Source: an uncultured Lachnospiraceae bacterium (GTDB lineage: Bacteria; Bacillota; Clostridia; Lachnospirales; Lachnospiraceae). From it: a DNA stretch of 64,000 nt. Each line of letters opens with the position of its first letter. The first letter of the stretch is position 1. Below the pieces are notes generated by a model. The model searched no databases, had not been told where the DNA came from, and saw only the letters and a program-made list of their open reading frames with translations. The DNA lies in contig CACYNO010000001.1 of the NCBI GenBank assembly GCA_902775895.1, forward strand, positions 549,385-613,384. The letters run 5' to 3'. A program made the position numbers and the translations under genes. Shown one piece after another: positions 62,392-64,000 of the stretch.

Positions 62392-63912
62392 TTATTTCAG
62401 TGATGTAAGAAGTTCCTTCAGTACATTCCACGTAACCGGTATGGAATCAAGATGGACCACCTCGTTCGGCGAATGCACCTCATCTATGTCAGGACCTATG
62501 CTTACCATGTCTATGCTGTCGTCTATCCTGTAGAACTCTGCACATTCAAGACCCGCATGAAGACCGGTAACGGTCATTTCTTTGCCGTTTTGCTTTTTGT
62601 ATATTTCAGGTATCTGTACGGCCAGCACGCTGTCGGGATTTACAGGCCATGCTTTGGTGTCAACCGTAACCGTAATATCAAGTCCGGTTTTTAATGCCAG
62701 CTCTTTTTGATATTCATGTATTTCTTCAAGCTTCTCATCCGATGAACTTCTGGGCATCTGTCTTATCTCTATTCCGTCAGCATCCGCTTTGATATGCCCT
62801 GTGTTGGATGAACTTTCAACCAGCCCTTCCACATCTTCGGACATTGAATAAACTCCGTCGATGGACTCCGTGACGTATGTAAGTATATTGTCAGCCTGCT
62901 CTCCGGCAAGCGTCTTATCCGACTTCTCATTTTCGCTTACAGTGATCTTTACATCATTTTCCACTCCGGCGTATTTGTCGTTTATTTCTTTTTCCCGTGC
63001 CCGGGCAAAATCTCCGGCAGCTTTTTTATCGGACTCTTCTATGTTTATTATCGCTGCAGCTTTATCCGGAATTGCATTATCAGCCTGTCCGCCGGTTATC
63101 GACACTATGTCAAAGTCCGTTTTTTCCTTCATGTCCTTCAGCAGTCTGCAAAGTTCCGTTATTCCGTTTACCCTGCCTTCTCCTATGGTCTGACCGGAAT
63201 GGCCGCCCATAAGCCCTGCTATTTCTATCTTTACGGCAGAATCCTTTTCCGAAGTGACCACTATCGGGTCCGCCGTGGCCACAACGCTTGATCCTCCTGC
63301 AGAGCTGACTGTCAGTGTATCGCTAACCTCGCTGTCGATATTCAGAAGATATTTAACATCTTTTAAATCTCCGGCCTCTACAGCCATAGCTCCGCTGAAT
63401 CCCACCTCTTCATCTGTGGTGAAGATAACACGTAAGGGTCCATGTTCCGTTTTACCCTCCGTTATTGACATGATCATGGCCACTCCTATTCCGTCGTCGG
63501 CTCCCAGAGATGTGCCGTCTGCGCTCATGATCTGCTTTTCATCATCAATAACTATCTTTATCGGATCGGTCAAAGGATCGTAATCCACTCCATCCCTTGC
63601 CACACAGACCATGTCGATATGGGCTTGAAGGCATGTAAGGGGCAGATCTTCATAACCCTTTGTGGCGGGCACGTCAAAAAACAGGTCCCCCGCCTCATTT
63701 TGTCTGACCTCCAGCCCCTGATCACGGGCCCAGTTTTTAAGCATTTCACCTACAGCCTGTTCATGACCCGATTTACGCGGTATGGCTGCAAGCTTCTCAA
63801 AATTGGCAACAATATCATCTATAACCTGTTGATCTTCCTTCCCTGTATCAGTTTTGCCCGATGAACAGGCAACCGGAATAAAGGAGATCGCCGCCAAAGA
63901 AGGTAGTGTCAA
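62392..63912 (-). CDS. Lipoprotein M20 aminoacyl-histidine dipeptidase (PepD-like)
   Basis: 506-aa M20-family dipeptidase. Metal ligands and catalytic residues: AHIDMV, LGADDGIGVA, TTDEEVGFSG, NIDSE and the closing VHSPNEVV; GGHSGQTIGEGR marks the dimerisation region. PepD-type enzymes cleave Xaa-His and other dipeptides. The N terminus is a lipoprotein-like signal ending VACSS, but this frame opens with TTG and lacks a basic start. In another frame MANKFAKK opens at 63938 and would join if the A7 run at 63914-63920 had one more A. Either a frameshift or an unusual start. Cell-surface location is inferred. Confidence 0.85.
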   Translation of the reverse strand: MTLPSLAAISFIPVACSSGKTDTGKEDQQVIDDIVANFEKLAAIPRKSGHEQAVGEMLKNWARDQGLEVRQNEAGDLFFDVPATKGYEDLPLTCLQAHIDMVCVARDGVDYDPLTDPIKIVIDDEKQIMSADGTSLGADDGIGVAMIMSITEGKTEHGPLRVIFTTDEEVGFSGAMAVEAGDLKDVKYLLNIDSEVSDTLTVSSAGGSSVVATADPIVVTSEKDSAVKIEIAGLMGGHSGQTIGEGRVNGITELCRLLKDMKEKTDFDIVSITGGQADNAIPDKAAAIINIEESDKKAAGDFARAREKEINDKYAGVENDVKITVSENEKSDKTLAGEQADNILTYVTESIDGVYSMSEDVEGLVESSSNTGHIKADADGIEIRQMPRSSSDEKLEEIHEYQKELALKTGLDITVTVDTKAWPVNPDSVLAVQIPEIYKKQNGKEMTVTGLHAGLECAEFYRIDDSIDMVSIGPDIDEVHSPNEVVHLDSIPVTWNVLKELLTSLK

Positions 63913-64000
63913 ATTTTTTTCGCAAATTTATTTGCCATCGGTTTAGAATTGTCTATCCGGCTATTTCCTGATCAGCCTTTGTTTGTATTTCCATATCATA

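Noticed and set aside
1-64000. CRISPR array, IS element or origin of replication
   Set aside because: No regularly spaced repeats, no complete transposase and no DnaA-box cluster were found when reading through the window.

Overview
This window reads as chromosome of a low-to-moderate GC, Gram-positive anaerobe, most likely a Lachnospiraceae-type clostridium. That placement is inferred from several things: strong AGGAGG ribosome sites and sigma-A promoters, many lipoproteins, SPDTG wall-sorting motifs, a THF riboswitch in front of folT, and the clostridial gene order proB-x-fau-proA-miaB-mutS-mutL-miaA-ynbB. No species can be named from sequence alone.

Layout. 0-5 kb: an orphan HslV-like Ntn hydrolase, exonuclease III, an SDR oxidoreductase, a MalY/PatB aminotransferase and a WYL regulator. 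5-24 kb: an accessory stretch, almost all on the minus strand, of envelope and degradative genes: lipoproteins, a 5'-nucleotidase fused to surface modules, a MATE pump, an LD-carboxypeptidase, two YtcJ-type amidohydrolases, a frameshifted DUF3089 hydrolase, two tandem type-B carboxylesterases and a membrane glycerophosphodiesterase. It carries most copies of a dispersed REP-like palindrome and a 117-bp repeat that duplicates the WYL promoter. 24-29 kb: a two-component pair with a SARP-like output domain, a radical SAM enzyme, small lipoproteins and membrane peptides, and AhpC. 29-50 kb: housekeeping on the minus strand: a nonsense-interrupted glycosyltransferase, TraX, the miaB-mutS-mutL-miaA and proB/proA operons, MscL, folT-folC under a THF riboswitch, RlmD, YhaM and a catalytically dead HtrA-like protein. 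50-56 kb: mutS2, an OmpR/EnvZ-type pair, an aminotransferase-Lrp pair and tRNA-Pro(CGG). 56.6-58 kb: a scar of a tRNA-targeted integrative element, made of a frameshifted integrase fused to a truncated flavoprotein gene. 58-64 kb: a very large SPDTG-anchored surface protein and an M20 lipoprotein peptidase.

How the parts connect. Three themes stand out. First, DNA repair and translation fidelity genes (mutS, mutL, miaA, miaB) are packed with one-base or two-base gaps or overlaps. Second, folate and proline synthesis genes carry leader-RNA structures. Third, the surface and degradative genes show recent rearrangement: promoter duplication, palindromes fused to stop codons, broken reading frames and an integration scar.

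I did not find a complete new defence or biosynthetic system. The strongest leads are the promoter-duplicating repeat that gave a nucleotidase gene a regulator's promoter and start codon, the REP-like palindromes at 3' ends, the pseudo-HtrA, and the orphan Ntn hydrolase with an intact-looking triad. Several single-base lesions sit in or near homopolymers and could be sequence errors.
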